From Lotus japonicus (Eukaryota > Streptophyta > Magnoliopsida > Fabales > Fabaceae), in NCBI RefSeq assembly GCF_012489685.1, contig NC_080044.1, positions 32,543,021 to 32,607,020 on the forward strand: DNA of 64,000 bases. Direction: 5' to 3'. The notes beneath the pieces are model-generated. The model had not been told where the DNA came from and searched no databases. It saw nothing but the letters and a program-made list of their open reading frames with translations. This document shows, piece by piece, positions 1 through 11,942 of the stretch (position 1 is the first letter of the stretch; each line of letters begins with the position of its first letter). The position numbers and the translations under genes were made by a program.

Positions 1-115
1 TCGCTCGATGGCTAGCGGGGTCTACCACCCACGAACCGGGGTCGTCCTGGTCTATCATCTCGTATCTAATCCCCCCCGAAGGGTGGACCATTGTGAACCA
101 GTCCGCTATGGACAT
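1..115 (-). CDS. LTR-encoded MSMADWF-type protein, N-terminal 38 codons (partial)
   Basis: Minus-strand frame starting at the ATG at 115-113 and open to the window edge. The translation begins MSIADWFTMVHPSGG and reaches the GSWVVDPA block that characterises this LTR-internal protein in the other copies (22469-22945, 30933-31409, 50865-51318, 57310-57618). No stop or frameshift is visible in the 38 codons present. Function unknown; I do not recognise the family. Confidence 0.55.
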   Translation of the reverse strand, partial: MSIADWFTMVHPSGGIRYEMIDQDDPGSWVVDPASHRA

Positions 116-3100
116 CTGACAAAGGCGTTGTCCGCCAAAACACACACAGAAGACGCGAGGGTCAACTCCAAAGAATTATGTAGATAATAAACCCAATAGG
201 TACAGATAAGAGATAGCCACTTAGGCTTATAGTTAGAGATAACATCCTAGGGTTGCATACTCCACAATGAATGTAAACAACGGTAATAACAAATAGCATG
301 CATCAAATAGGATTAACAAGTATCAATCACACACAGCAACTAAGTCAGTATGCATGTTGCATGAAATGATATGGCGGTTAACCCAGTTAACCAAATGCAT
401 TCCGGAAGGGATGGACATCAAACGGATCAGCCCTAACACCAGCCACGGTGGGACCATTTCGGCCCGCGTGCCTCTTACACCAACAACAACGGTAGTCAGA
501 TCAGCAGTAAACCCGAAGGTCTGCCATTTCGGTCTGCTACTAAGAGTCACCTACAAGCGCTCTTACGCGAAAATCCGGTCTTATGACCATTTTGGAATCC
601 ACTGAGGTCCGAAGTCCGTCTCGTGTTAATACCTCATTAATGTTGCATGAATGCAGGATGATTAGTCAAACAACGTCTCCGACCTCACTCGACACGTCGC
701 CACGTGTTCTAGCTAAATTAATGTCTCTAAAAGCTTACCCTAAGGTAACAGTCGATTCTGCGACAAAAGACACTTCTTCACAACAACACATAACTCATGA
801 TGATCTCCAAATCATCCGACTCATCTCCATCCGATGGTCAAAACTGCTCAACGAGCAAAGAGTATCAACATACTCGGAAACTACCCGTTTCCCGGCTTAT
901 CCCTCGGATAGCCCAACAACACAACTGCTCCCAGAGCACAAAAGTATCACCATACTCAAAACTTATCAACTTTCTCAACACTTGGATCCGACGACACTTC
1001 TCGTTTTCCAAAACTAAGATTTGACTCCTAAGCTTTCCTTCGAGATTATTATCATCATTAAAAGGTTTAAAGGTTGTTTAATGTCTTATGAGTTTTCCTT
1101 ACAAAATAGTTTCCACTTTTGTCTTATCGCAAATCTTATAAGTTCTCGGGATCTCCTAATCCCAAATGACTCCAGAGAATGTCTCGATCCATGAAAAACC
1201 ATAACAAGGCCCGAATCTCATTCGTCCTATCAAACTTTTCCCAAACTCTCAAAATAAAATCGGCATGACCTGCCCGCTATCCTCACTACTCAGAATCACA
1301 GATATCATTGAAAAGACATAAGTAAATCAGCACAGTCAACAAACATGTCATATATCAACACATTCTAGAATAATCACGTAGCACTTAGCATATAAAGCAT
1401 GCATCACACATCCTAGATTACCCACTTAGCACGTATCATGTAATTCAATCTCAAAAACATTCAGTAGATGAATCATCTACATTGTCAGCCGAAGCCTCAG
1501 AAAACATTTTTCCAGTCAAACACAAACAAGTGCATAAACAGTAAATCAATGTCGAAAGTATCGACCCTAAGCATTAACTAAGGATTCAGTGAGTAGCCCT
1601 CACCTGTAGATTCTCCAGGGTGATCTTCGAAAGTTCCTACACAATCGATGCCTTGCTCCTCAGGAAAATCCTCAAAAGCACATTTAGAGTAAAACCACAG
1701 AAATCAATCACAATGAGTCAGAAACTCAGCAAACAATACTCACTAAGGTTACACGAAGTAGTATATACTCCGAGGTACGATAATCTAGCGCGAAAGGACA
1801 AGTTTTTGAAAAAGAAATTTTCCTCCATCCCCCCTAGGGTGCTCGGCCACTATTGGTAATTAGGTGGGTCGATTTTTCTTCGATCAAACTTGGTTCCTAG
1901 GTTATCATTAGTCGTAACTAAGAGTATTCTAAACTCGGAAAAATTATCGGATCAAAAACTGTCGCAGGGGTATTTTGGTCAATATTTTTAGCTCAGAATT
2001 TCAAAACTGAAATTTCAAAAAGCAAATTGGATGGGGACGTCACCAACGACGTTTATGACAACTAATCCTACTAGCACTAAGCTAAGACGATAGTTTTCAG
2101 CCCAAAGGACGAAGCTTTGCCCCAAAATGGGTATTTTAAGCAGAATTGAAACTCGACGGTAGTTTTTCGAGAATCGGCGGAGTATTATTAGCTAAACGTA
2201 CTCAGGAGAACGTAGGGAAGATGTTTAGAATAAAAAATGAAGTTATCAGGATAGTTTTTCAAAAACCTCAAAACTATGAGCACAGAAAGACATAGAGAAA
2301 AGTTACGGAAAAGACGATCAGAGGTAAGGATTAGCGACTATACCTCGATACCTTCAAGCAGCAACTGTCGAATCAACGATCAAGCAAGAAATGAACAAAA
2401 TCTTCTCTTCTCCTCCTCCTAGAAAACTCACGGCCTTCTTGGGAGCAAATGGGTGAGTTTTGTGATTTTTTTCTCATTTCCTTGCTATATAGAGGATGGA
2501 AAAACGCGGGAAAATGAAAGTTTCGCGATTCCGATTTTTCCGGCTTCATTCTCCGTGAATTCTAAGAAAGGTTTTGGCGACATAAATCCAAAACTCAAAA
2601 GAGGTTTCCTTGTATTTTAGGTGACTAATGCAAAGTCGGTGTAAAACTATTCTACCCGATAAGTTACTTTTTGCGTCGGATGTCGGAATAGAAAACTTCC
2701 TTCTGAAGAAAGATTGAAATCATCAAGAGAAATGGGTGTACGCGTGTAGAGTCTTCATTTGAAGCTCCGGATAGAAAAAGTCTTCATCATCGGTTGATTT
2801 TTAGGGTTTTGAACTATCAGGGTTTTAGTTTCGGCAAACTTCCGAGGATTGGAATCGGACGTTCATAGATCCTAGGGTTTCGCCTTGAAACGCTTGTCAT
2901 GGAAAGGAATAAGAGAAAGTCTTATATTCCTTTTGAAGGTTTTTCGGAATTATTCCTATAGTGTTCCAAGGGTGGAACTTAGTCTTTTCCTAAGGCTCTC
3001 GTCCTAGGCGTAAACGAATAATACTAATCGTGTTATAACATTTTATCGACTTCGATACAATCCTTAGACTTTTCCTGAACTTTCTCCTTCATAAATTTAT

Positions 3101-3204
3101 TTCATTTGGTCAACTCTTGTTCAGGTTTCCCTTCACGATACATCAACCCTAATCGTGAATAGGATTTTATTCACTTGACATAACTTAAAAACTTGAGTCT
3201 TACA
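1..3204 (-). mobile_element. Tekay-like Ty3 LTR, copy 1 (runs off window start)
   Basis: Long terminal repeat of a Ty3/gypsy element in minus orientation, related throughout to the intact Tekay-like LTRs at 21975-26151 and 30438-34562. Its 5' end (minus strand TGTAAGACTC) is at 3204. Shared landmarks include a TATA-like stretch near 2486-2493, the run around 660-760 containing the ACGTGTTCTAGCTAA block, and the LTR-internal reading frame at the left edge. The 3' end lies beyond the window, so whether this is a solo LTR or part of a full element cannot be decided. It is noticeably diverged from copy 2. Confidence 0.85.
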
Positions 3205-3296
3205 ACCACCCATGAGCCCGGGGTATCCTGGTCCAACATCTCGAACCTAGTCCCCCCCGAAGGGACGACCATCTCGAACCAATCTGCCATCGACAT
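3205..3296 (-). pseudogene. LTR-encoded MSMADWF-type protein, 5' part only
   Basis: Starts at the minus-strand ATG at 3296-3294 and reads MSMADWFEMVVPSGGTRFEM and on to the GSWVV block, where the neighbouring LTR interrupts it at 3205. No stop codon within the piece. It matches the protein encoded in the other Tekay-like LTRs here. Confidence 0.55.
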
Positions 3297-6200
3297 ATGA
3301 CAAAAAGGGCATACATAGCCCCCCATACACAGGTAGCACGCGCAAGGGTCAACTCAAAGAATTACATAATAGTACATCCAAGAGGCAAAGTTTAAGCATT
3401 AGCTACATAGGCTTAAATATGGATGACAGCATTATAAATTGTATATCCTGTCAACGAAAATAAATAACATTTGCTGGCAATTAACATATCTCAAACAATG
3501 TTAACAAATATCAAATACACTCGACAACTAAATCAGCATGAATGGTGCATGTAATGCAATGCTAAGGAACAAGATGCAATCCGGAGGGATGGGCACCAAC
3601 GAGTCAGCCCTAACACCAGCCATGGTGGGACCATTTCTGCTCGGGCGTCTCTTATACCAAACAAAATGTAGTCAGATCAGCAGTGAACCCGTAGGTCTGC
3701 CATTTCCGTCTGCTACTAAGAATCACCGCAGTGTTCTTATGTGGAAATCCGGGTCTTATGACCATTTTAGAATCCACCGAGGTCCGGCATCCCACCGTGT
3801 ATTAACCTCAAAATGAGTGCATGAATGCAACGTGATTAGCCAAACAACGTCTCCGACCTCACTCGTCACGTCGTCACGTGTTCTAGCTAACTTATTGTCT
3901 CTAAAAAGAATACCCTAAGGTAAATGTCGATTCTGCGACAAAAGACGATTAATTATAAAAAGTATCTCATGATGATTTCTCGAATCATCCGACTCATCTC
4001 CATCCGATGATCAAAAACTGCTCAGCGAGCAAAAAGTACCAATGTACTTGGAAACTACCTGTTTCCCGGCTTATCTTTCAGATAGCCCAACAACAAAACT
4101 GCTCATCGAGCAAAAGAGCATCAACATACTCAGAAACTTATTAATTTTCCCGACTTATCTTTTAGATAGTCAAACAACAAAACTGCTCATTGAGCAAAGA
4201 GTATCAACATACTCGGAAACTCATTGGTTTCCTCAAAACTTGGACTCGGCGACACTTCTCATTTTCCAAAACTAATATTCAAGTCCTAAGCTCTTATTTG
4301 CGATTGTGATCATTATTTAATGATTCAGAGGTTGTTTAATGTCTTATGAATTTTCCTTGTAAAATAGTTTTCATTTAGTTTTATCTCTAGCCTTATGAGT
4401 TTAAAAGATCCCATAATCCCAAGTAATTCCCAGAGAAGGTCTCGATCCATCAAAACAACAACAAGGCCCGAATCTCTGTTCGTCCTGTCAAACTTTCTCA
4501 AAATCTCATGATGAGTGTGGCATAACTGCCCGTTATCCTCACTCTGACGTACAACAGATATATGTGTATTTGCATAATCAAAGTAACACAATCCAACAGT
4601 CATGGCACATATATCAACACATCCTAGATTAACCATTTAGCACATAGCATGTGAATCAATATCAACACATCCTAGATTAACCATTTAGCACATAGCATGT
4701 GAATCAATCTCAAACATAATTCAAGCGATAAATGATTATCAATTGTCAGCCGAAGCCTCAGAAAACATTTTTCCCAGACAAACACAATCAAGTGCATAAA
4801 CAGTAAATCAAGTCGAATTCTTCGACACCTAAATCATTATCTAGTATTCAGTGAGTAGCCCTCACCTGTAGGTTTTCCAGCTTGCTCCTCAAACTTTCCT
4901 TCACAATCTTCCTCCTCGACTCCACAAAGTTCCTCAAACGAACCTTAGAGCAAATTCACAGAAATCAATCACAATGAGTCAGAAACTCAGAAAACAATAA
5001 GTACTAGGGTTACACAAAGCATTATAAACTTCGAAGTACGGTAATCTAACGCGTTAAGACAAGTTTTCGAAAAACAAAATTTTCCTCCCCCCTAGGAGTG
5101 CTCTCGGCCACACATCACAATTGTGTGCGTCGATTTTTCTTCGATCAAACTTGGTTCCTAGGTTATCATTAGTCGTAACTAAGACGAATCTAAGCTCAGA
5201 AAAATTTTCAGATCGAAAACTGTCGCAGGGGTATTTTGGTCAATATTTTCAGCTCAGAATTTCAAAATTGGAATTTCGAAAAACAAATTGGATGGGGACG
5301 TTACTAACGACGTTTATGATGACTAATCCTACTAGCGCTAAGCTAAGTCGAGAGTTTTCAACTTAAAGGATGAGACTTTGGCTCAAAATGGGTTTTTCAA
5401 GCAGAAATGAATTTCGGCGGCATTTCGGCGACATTCGGCAAAATGTAATCTGCTAAACACGCTCTTGGGCATGCAGGGAATAAGTTTAGACGAAGAAATC
5501 GAGTTATTTGGGCAGTTTTACAAAAAACTCAAAACTTTGAGCACAGAAAGACATAGAGAAAGACGACAGAATCGACGATCAGAAGTGAGAGATAGTATCT
5601 ATACCTCGAAGTCTTCGATTAGCAACGAACTGTGCAGCAATCGGGCAAGAAACGGCAAAAATCACTTCCTCCTCCTCTCCTTGGGTTGCTCGCGGGTTTG
5701 GGAAGAAAATGGGGTGAATGTTGTGAAAATTTTCATTTTCTAGCTATTTATAGGTTTTGGAAAATGCGGAAAAATGAAAATTTCGTGATTCCGATTTTTC
5801 CTGCGCATTCCTCCGTGAATTCTAAGATAGGTTCTGGCGACAGAATTCCAGAACTCAAAACAGGTTTCTTGGAATTAAATCAAACGATCCAAAGTCGGTG
5901 TAAATCGATTTTACCTGAAAAGTTACTTTTTGCAGTTGATGTCGGATGAGAAAACTTCGTTCTGAAGAAAGATTCAAAACATCGACAGAAATAGGTGTAC
6001 GCGTGTGGAATATTCATTTGAAGTTCCAAATAGAAAAGGTCTTCATCGTCCGTTGATTTTAGGTTTCTTGAACTATCAGTGATTTAGTTTCGGCAAACTT
6101 CCGAGTATTGGAATTTGACGTTCGTACATTCTAGGGTTTCGTATCGAAACGCTTGTTTATAGATGGATAAGAGAAGTTCTAACATTTCTCTGAAGATTTT

Positions 6201-6457
6201 TGGAATTAGTTTCCATCGTGTCTTTAAGTGTAAATTAGCTATTTACTAGCGTTCTTGCCCTAGGTTTAAGCGAATACTAATCGTGCTGTAACTTTTATCG
6301 ACTTTGATACAATCCTTAGCTTCTTCCTGAACTTTCTCCTTCATAAATTAATTCCATTCAATAAACACTTGTTCGGGTTTTCCTTCACGTTACATCAAAT
6401 TAATCGTGAATAGGAATTTTATTCGATTTATTCTAAACTCGAAACTTTGGGTCTCAC
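3205..6457 (-). mobile_element. Tekay-like Ty3 LTR, copy 2 (interrupted)
   Basis: Second minus-orientation LTR of the same broad family. Its 5' end (minus strand TGTGAGACCC) is at 6457. At 3205 it stops abruptly inside the LTR-internal reading frame, exactly where copy 1 begins. The simplest reading is that copy 1 inserted into copy 2, so the missing part of copy 2 should lie to the left of the window, preceded by a duplicated ACCAC. A TATA-like box (TATAAATAG on the minus strand) lies near 5738-5746. Confidence 0.8.
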
Positions 6458-7151
6458 ACTCTGTGTGCTGATCGTCTGCTTTATATTGCTTATATTTCCG
6501 CTGCACTAAACGGTTTATGAAAAGTTTTACTAAACGTTTTCAAGAACTAATATTCTTTTTAAAAACCTAAGTTTTAAAAAGTGATTTTCAAGTACACAAT
6601 TCAACCCCCCTTCTTGTGTTATTTACTTGCATCTCCGTTTTAAGCATTTGAATCAAGGGCCTTATATTCTTTAAATTGAGTATATAATTCGAAGAGTTGT
6701 CATTGAAAATTCTTTAAACATGTTTTCCCTTTAAAAATAATCTAACCATAGTTTTCGAAAAATTGAAGAATAAGAGAAAGATACAATCTCCTTCTCAAAT
6801 CATGATTAACAAACAAAATAACTGACAGATACATGTTATTCCTTAAATTTACACAGGGAAAAGAATATCTGCATAACTAAACTAAATAAAACTATTTATC
6901 TTACGATATAATAATATTTGGGTATGAATTATAAAAAAATTAAATAGACGTATGATTGTATAACTCTTTAGATCTTCCAGATTTGATTGGTAGGAACTGA
7001 ATGTGTAGCTAGGTTTTCCCATTGTTTTTTTGTGATATGCCGCGATGAAATTTCAGTGGTAAAAAACCTAAATAATACCGGTTTATTAGGTATGGATAAA
7101 ATATTTAGTAATGAAAATGGGCCAGACCTAACCTATCTATTGGGATCTGAT
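6458..7151. other. Intergenic; Ty1/copia LTR remnant at the left end
   Basis: 6458-6625 resembles the 3' end of a Ty1/copia LTR: a string of A/T-rich sequence ending in a TTCAACCCCCCTTCTTGTG motif, related to the stretch at 47370-47510. The rest (about 6630-7151) is A/T-rich with no gene I can support. Confidence 0.4.
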
Positions 7152-8208
7152 TGTGACACTCGGGGCCGACGAGGGCAGGGAGTGATTATCAGTGTAGTGA
7201 GGCACGGACAAGGAGCGACTCCTGGCAGGCTTCTAGGCGGAGGGACACATGAATGAACCGATCTCGCACCCGAACAAGAGGTATTCCGAGACTGTATAGG
7301 TATGAGACTATACATTTGAGAGGGCATAAAAGATCTAATTGGTACTACCGATGACAACAAGATGCATCTTCTTTTCAGGAGCCTAACTCATAAAAACTTC
7401 AAGGTTAAGTGTGCTTGCCTTGGAGCAATATTGGGATGGGTGACCTCTTGGGAAGTTGTCGTGGGAAGTGCATAAGTGAGGACAGAGCGCGCTAAAAAGA
7501 CTCGTGTTGTTACTATGAGGCCAGTCGTCGGATTGAGATGTTATGAATGGTATCAGAGCCGACCTCTCCCGGTACGGTTCTTCTGTTAATATTAAGGATA
7601 TTATCCTATTAATATTTATAGGATTTCTAAAAGAAATTTATAGATAGTCCTTCAAAATTCAAACTTGATACATATTTCCTTGAAAATTTAGTGATTAAGC
7701 CAATGACTACAGATAGGACCTTTCCAATTTTTACAGTACGATGGTTAGCTGTTCATGGACTAGCGGTACCCACCATTTCGGGGACGAACGAACCAAGCAG
7801 AAGATGGTGGGCTTGTGACACTCGGGGCAGATGAGGGCGTGGAGTGATCACCGGTGCAGTGAACCATGGACAATGAGCGGCTCCTAATAGGCTTCTAGGC
7901 GGAGGGACACATGAATGAATCGATCTCGCACATGAATAAGAGATATTTCGAGACTATATAGGTATGAGACTATACAGTTGAAGAGGGTATAAAAGATTTG
8001 ATTGGAATAACTCATGACAACAAGATGGATCTTCTTTTCAGGAGCCTAACTCATAAAATTGTCAAGGTTAAGTGTGCTTACCTTGGAGCAATATTGGGAT
8101 GGGTGACCTTCTAGGAAGTATTCCCGGGAAGTGCGTAAGTGTGGACAAAGCGCGCTGAAAAGACCCGTGTTGTTACCATGAGACTAGTCGTTAGATCGGC
8201 ATGTTACA
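7152..8208 (+). mobile_element. Cassandra TRIM retrotransposon (complete)
   Basis: Short non-coding LTR element with two LTRs of about 395 bp (7152-7546 and 7813-8208) and a short internal domain. Both LTRs start TGTGACACTCGGGG and carry a 5S-rRNA-like stretch (about 7403-7466 and 8066-8130) with the GGTTAAGTGTGCTTG and GGGATGGGTGACC blocks of the pol III internal promoter; this is the hallmark of Cassandra. The primer site TGGTATCAGAGCC follows the left LTR at 7548. TGAT flanks both ends as a probable target duplication. It encodes no protein and must use enzymes from other elements. The two LTRs differ at many sites, so it is not recent. Confidence 0.9.
7548..7560 (+). promoter_or_regulatory. 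Cassandra primer-binding site (initiator Met tRNA)
   Basis: TGGTATCAGAGCC directly after the left LTR. It is complementary to the 3' end of plant initiator methionine tRNA, the usual primer for minus-strand synthesis in this family. Confidence 0.85.
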
Positions 8209-9011
8209 TGATTCATTAACTTAATATAGGTAAATATTTAAGAATTATATATCATTGTCAAACATTTGATCTTACATTAAAGACTATTTAAAAGTCTACT
8301 TTGAAAGAACATATTTGAAATATGACAACTAACCAACATTAAAATAGGACAATGGACTTATGTTTTCGATATTGGCTGAAAAGTTAAGGCTTAAAATATA
8401 TTCTAAAAAGTATATAATTTCACTACGTGTTATATATATATAAGAAAACATGATTATTGTATTATTTATATTTCCTCAAGTACTTGATCATGTTGAAAAT
8501 AAAGTTTGTCATTTTTTCATTGAATAACCCTCATATATAAATCATTGGTAACCTAAATTATTTAGAAAAAAAGATATTGATCAATTTAAGCTTAATGTTC
8601 GTCCCTTACTCCTATCCTTAATAAGATCTATTATGTTATATAATCTTGATCATTATAAGTTATGTGCGATCTTGAACTACCCCTTAATTCATGACTTGAA
8701 ATTTTAACACAACAAAAATCTAAATAACAATGTATTTATATCTAAACCAACTACTTCATGCGCATCTAAAATGCATGTTTCTACCATGTTTTTCATATAG
8801 ATGTGAAGAAATCTTGCTCCTTCAACCTTGGACATGGTTTTGATGAATACAACAACACTACAAAAGGAGAAAAAAAGATTAAAGGCCTCAAGCAAGAGGA
8901 GCGTGTCATACCCTAATTTTATCTGGGCTCAATATAAAAACAAAAAACTATTTCTGAAGAAGATGGGCCAAAAGCACAAAAAGATAAAAACTGATTCACA
9001 AAACTATTTCT
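8209..9011. other. Intergenic, A/T-rich
   Basis: No gene, RNA or clear element boundary seen. Short open frames here are low-complexity. The stretch from about 8906 (GTCATACCCTAATTTTATC) resembles an LTR start but has no partner in the window. Confidence 0.3.
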
Positions 9012-9990
9012 TTAGATTGCAGATTTGAGACCATGGAATCTAGAAAATCTTCCTTCCCGTTCTTCCTTCCCCCATAGAAAGGCTCTAAAAAATTTCTCCA
9101 CTTGACCTACAATGCCAATGGGAGCTTTGAAGATGCTCATCAAGTACAACAGTATTGAACATAGAGTTGACTTTATAAGGACTAATCTCCCACTCAAAGA
9201 TATGTACTTTGAATTCCCAGAATGCACTTTCTTCCTCAGTTTATCTAATATAGATTCCCAGAACAACGCTAGCTGTGGATTACCTCCCAAGGGTGCCCCC
9301 AAATAAAGAATAGGAAGTTTGCCTACACTCCAACCACAAGCACCTGCAATTCTCAAACACTCTTCTTCTAGAACATTGCACCCGATGATAGTAGATTTAG
9401 ACAAGTTGATCTTTAACCCGGAAGCAAAGAGGAAAGTCACCATCGTGTTGTATGATATATCTAATTTGGCCTGGTCATTTTCACAAAACAGAAGTGTATC
9501 ATCTGCAAATTGGAGATGTTTGATTGATAGGTTTGGACCAATTTTAACTCCATTGAATATTGTATCACCCAACACTTGGTTCAATATACATGAGAAACCG
9601 TTTACACAAATGTTAAACAGGAAAGGTGAGAGGAGATCACCTTGTCGTAGACCTTTCTCTGTGGTGAAGAAGTCAGAAGGGGATGTGTTCACAAGGATGG
9701 CTAAAGAGGTCGTAGAGATGCAACTTGAAATCCATTTAATCCATCGTTCTCCAAAGTTCATTTCCTTTAACAAATCCAGAAGAAAGTCACAATCAATGTT
9801 GTCATAAGCTTTAGCAAAATCCAGTTTGAGGAGAAAACCACCACGTTCCCTTCTATTAAAATAATCCACTATTTCATTAGCTATTAAAATGCAATCAACA
9901 ATCTGGCGCCCTTTGGGGAAGGCGAATTGGTTTTCTGAGATCAGATCTGGAATGAGATCCTGTAACCTTGATGCTAAGACCTTGGAAATT
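9012..9990 (-). pseudogene. LINE (L1-type) reverse transcriptase fragment
   Basis: Fragment of the reverse transcriptase of a non-LTR retrotransposon. The open frame is 9012-9869, and the same frame continues upstream to about 9990 with a sequence ending in NQFAFPKGRQIVDC, typical of RT domain 1. Visible motifs: GGFLLKLDFAKAYD (first catalytic Asp), GLRQGDLLSPFLF, and the catalytic FADD box at residues 121-124 of the open frame, followed by LGAPLGG. The endonuclease part, the C-terminal domains and a poly(A) end are missing, so this is a dead, truncated copy. Confidence 0.85.
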
Positions 9991-10409
9991 CAGTTTGTAT
10001 GCGTTTTCAATTAGACTAATTGGTCTTAAATATAACTTTTCGTTCTTTCGTAGTACTAAATTTATCTATTGTTGAATCAACAATATTCTTTTAAGCAAAT
10101 TTTATATCAATATATACAATAATAAATTTATGAGAATGTCATCTTCGATCTTGTTGTGAAGTCAAGTCTTAAAAAATTTCATTGCAGAAAAACCTTGCTC
10201 TGTAAACATTGTTATTTTTCCAATTTCAACTAAGCCTTGGTAAAAACTCAGATAAACTAGACATTTTTCATAAAATAAAATATCTAGAAACAACTAAATT
10301 ACAATGTTTGAACTGAAAAAGTAATTTTTTTTTTCAGTTCGTAAAATTATCTACATAAATTTCACAACAAGTTTGCAGATATCAAGTCATTTAAAATTTT
10401 CCTTATAAT

Positions 10410-11077
10410 CAGGGGCGGAGGCAGAAATTTCAGAAGGGGACTAAGATCTAAAAGAATATAATTTTAAGAAAATTTCAATTTTTATCAAATAAAGAATGTG
10501 CAAAAAAAAAAAACATAAATAGAACAAGAAAGACTCGGCAGCAAAAGCTCCCTTGTTGAAGGCTAAACTTAAAGGGACTTTTTACAAACACTAGACATGC
10601 ATAATTTTTATCTCTTTTTTTCCAAAAAAAACACAAGCACCACAAATTCAATTTCATATAATCAGACCAATTAAGCAATGAAAAAGCTAAACAAACATAA
10701 ACCAAAAAATGCTAACAAACCAGACCATCCTAGCATAAACCAAAGAGCCAATAAACAACCCCCTACAATACAATATCCCCAACCAAAATTCACAACGAAG
10801 GACAACAAATCAACCAAAAACCCGAAGCACGACACACAAGAGGCAAACAAGCACCAAAAAAGAAACTTCACCCCTTAGTCCACCAGAGATAGCATTGATG
10901 GGAGCACCGACCCACACAAACCAAGCAACCCCAATGAAGTGCAAATAAACCGCAAGAGATCACAATGAGGACAAGCATTCCTCTAGATGCCATCACTACT
11001 TAAAAAAAATTGTTGAGAAATTCCTAAAATTCAGGGCTGACTAAGCGGGGACAAGTCACTTTTGTCCTCTACCACTG
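10410..11077. mobile_element. Small non-autonomous hAT-like element
   Basis: A 668-bp unit flanked by a perfect 8-bp duplication CTTATAAT (10402-10409 and 11078-11085). Its ends are CAGGGGCGGAGG on the left and CCTCTACCACTG on the right, imperfect inverted repeats beginning CAG as in hAT transposons. The interior is A-rich low-complexity sequence with no transposase. Confidence 0.8.
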
Positions 11078-11942
11078 CTTATAATCTAAAACTGAACTAA
11101 GTATAAGAAGTTTCAATGCCTCAATATTAAATATTATATTTAATTTAGATGAGCATCACAAAACGATATAACATTCTTCAATAATAGTATCTAATCATTG
11201 TATTTAGTTCTTGATGCAAAATCTAAATCATTACCTATATCATAAGAACATTTATATATAAAAACACATATAGTCGAAAGAAAAATTAAAATCCTTGAAA
11301 GCCTATTTTTTTATGCAAAATTAAAACACATTTATATGCAAAATACATATTTTTTTTTATAGGTACATCAAAAAGATAAATTACACCCTTCAAGATTTGA
11401 TTCCTGGATCTCCTCCATCTAATCTAACGGTCCCTTAACTCTTACCACTTAAGCAGTTGAGTTATCATTTGAGTGTATATGCCGTGGATATACAGGTGCC
11501 CTAATGAGACGAAATTTACTTTGCAAGTAAAAAAAAAGAGAAAAAATAAAAATAAAAAAGACCAAGATGGATAGTTCCTGACCTGCACTCCACTTTCAGT
11601 TCATGGGAAATCTATCGAGGTAATGAAAGTCCATCCCGTAACTCAGTTCTAGATCTGCTTCACCTCTTTAAAGCCCACTCTCTTTAAATGCAACTTCACT
11701 CCCATATCCCCCTTTCTCTTTCCTCCACTATTACCACAGATCTATCTATCTCCTAGCTCTAGATTTTTCTATTCTTTTCACCAGCCACAACCAAACTGAA
11801 ATCAAACTGTTCCCGTTGCAATGTCCCAATACGTGTTCGCGTTCGTGTTCGGATAATCCTATGTAGTTTGTTAGTTCTTGTTTGTTTCAGCAATAACCGT
11901 AACCGTAAATTATCACCGCCGTTAGGGTTTTGGTTCCTTACT
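11078..11942 (+). promoter_or_regulatory. Upstream region and 5' leader of the CCCH gene
   Basis: No other gene is visible. From about 11640 the sequence becomes C/T-rich (CCACTATTACC, CTCTTTCC), as in plant 5' leaders. A weak TATA-like TCTTTAAATG occurs near 11681, but I cannot fix the transcription start. An in-frame ATG at 11868 would add 25 codons to the CCCH protein; I prefer the later start at 11943. Confidence 0.35.

Noticed and set aside
7403..7466. 5S rRNA gene
   Set aside because: Only the internal promoter part matches, and it lies in both LTRs of a Cassandra element; the rest of the 5S gene is absent.
10678..10878. Lys/Asn/Pro-rich frame and hydrophobic antisense frame in the small hAT
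   Set aside because: Low-complexity A-rich DNA yields such frames by chance on both strands.
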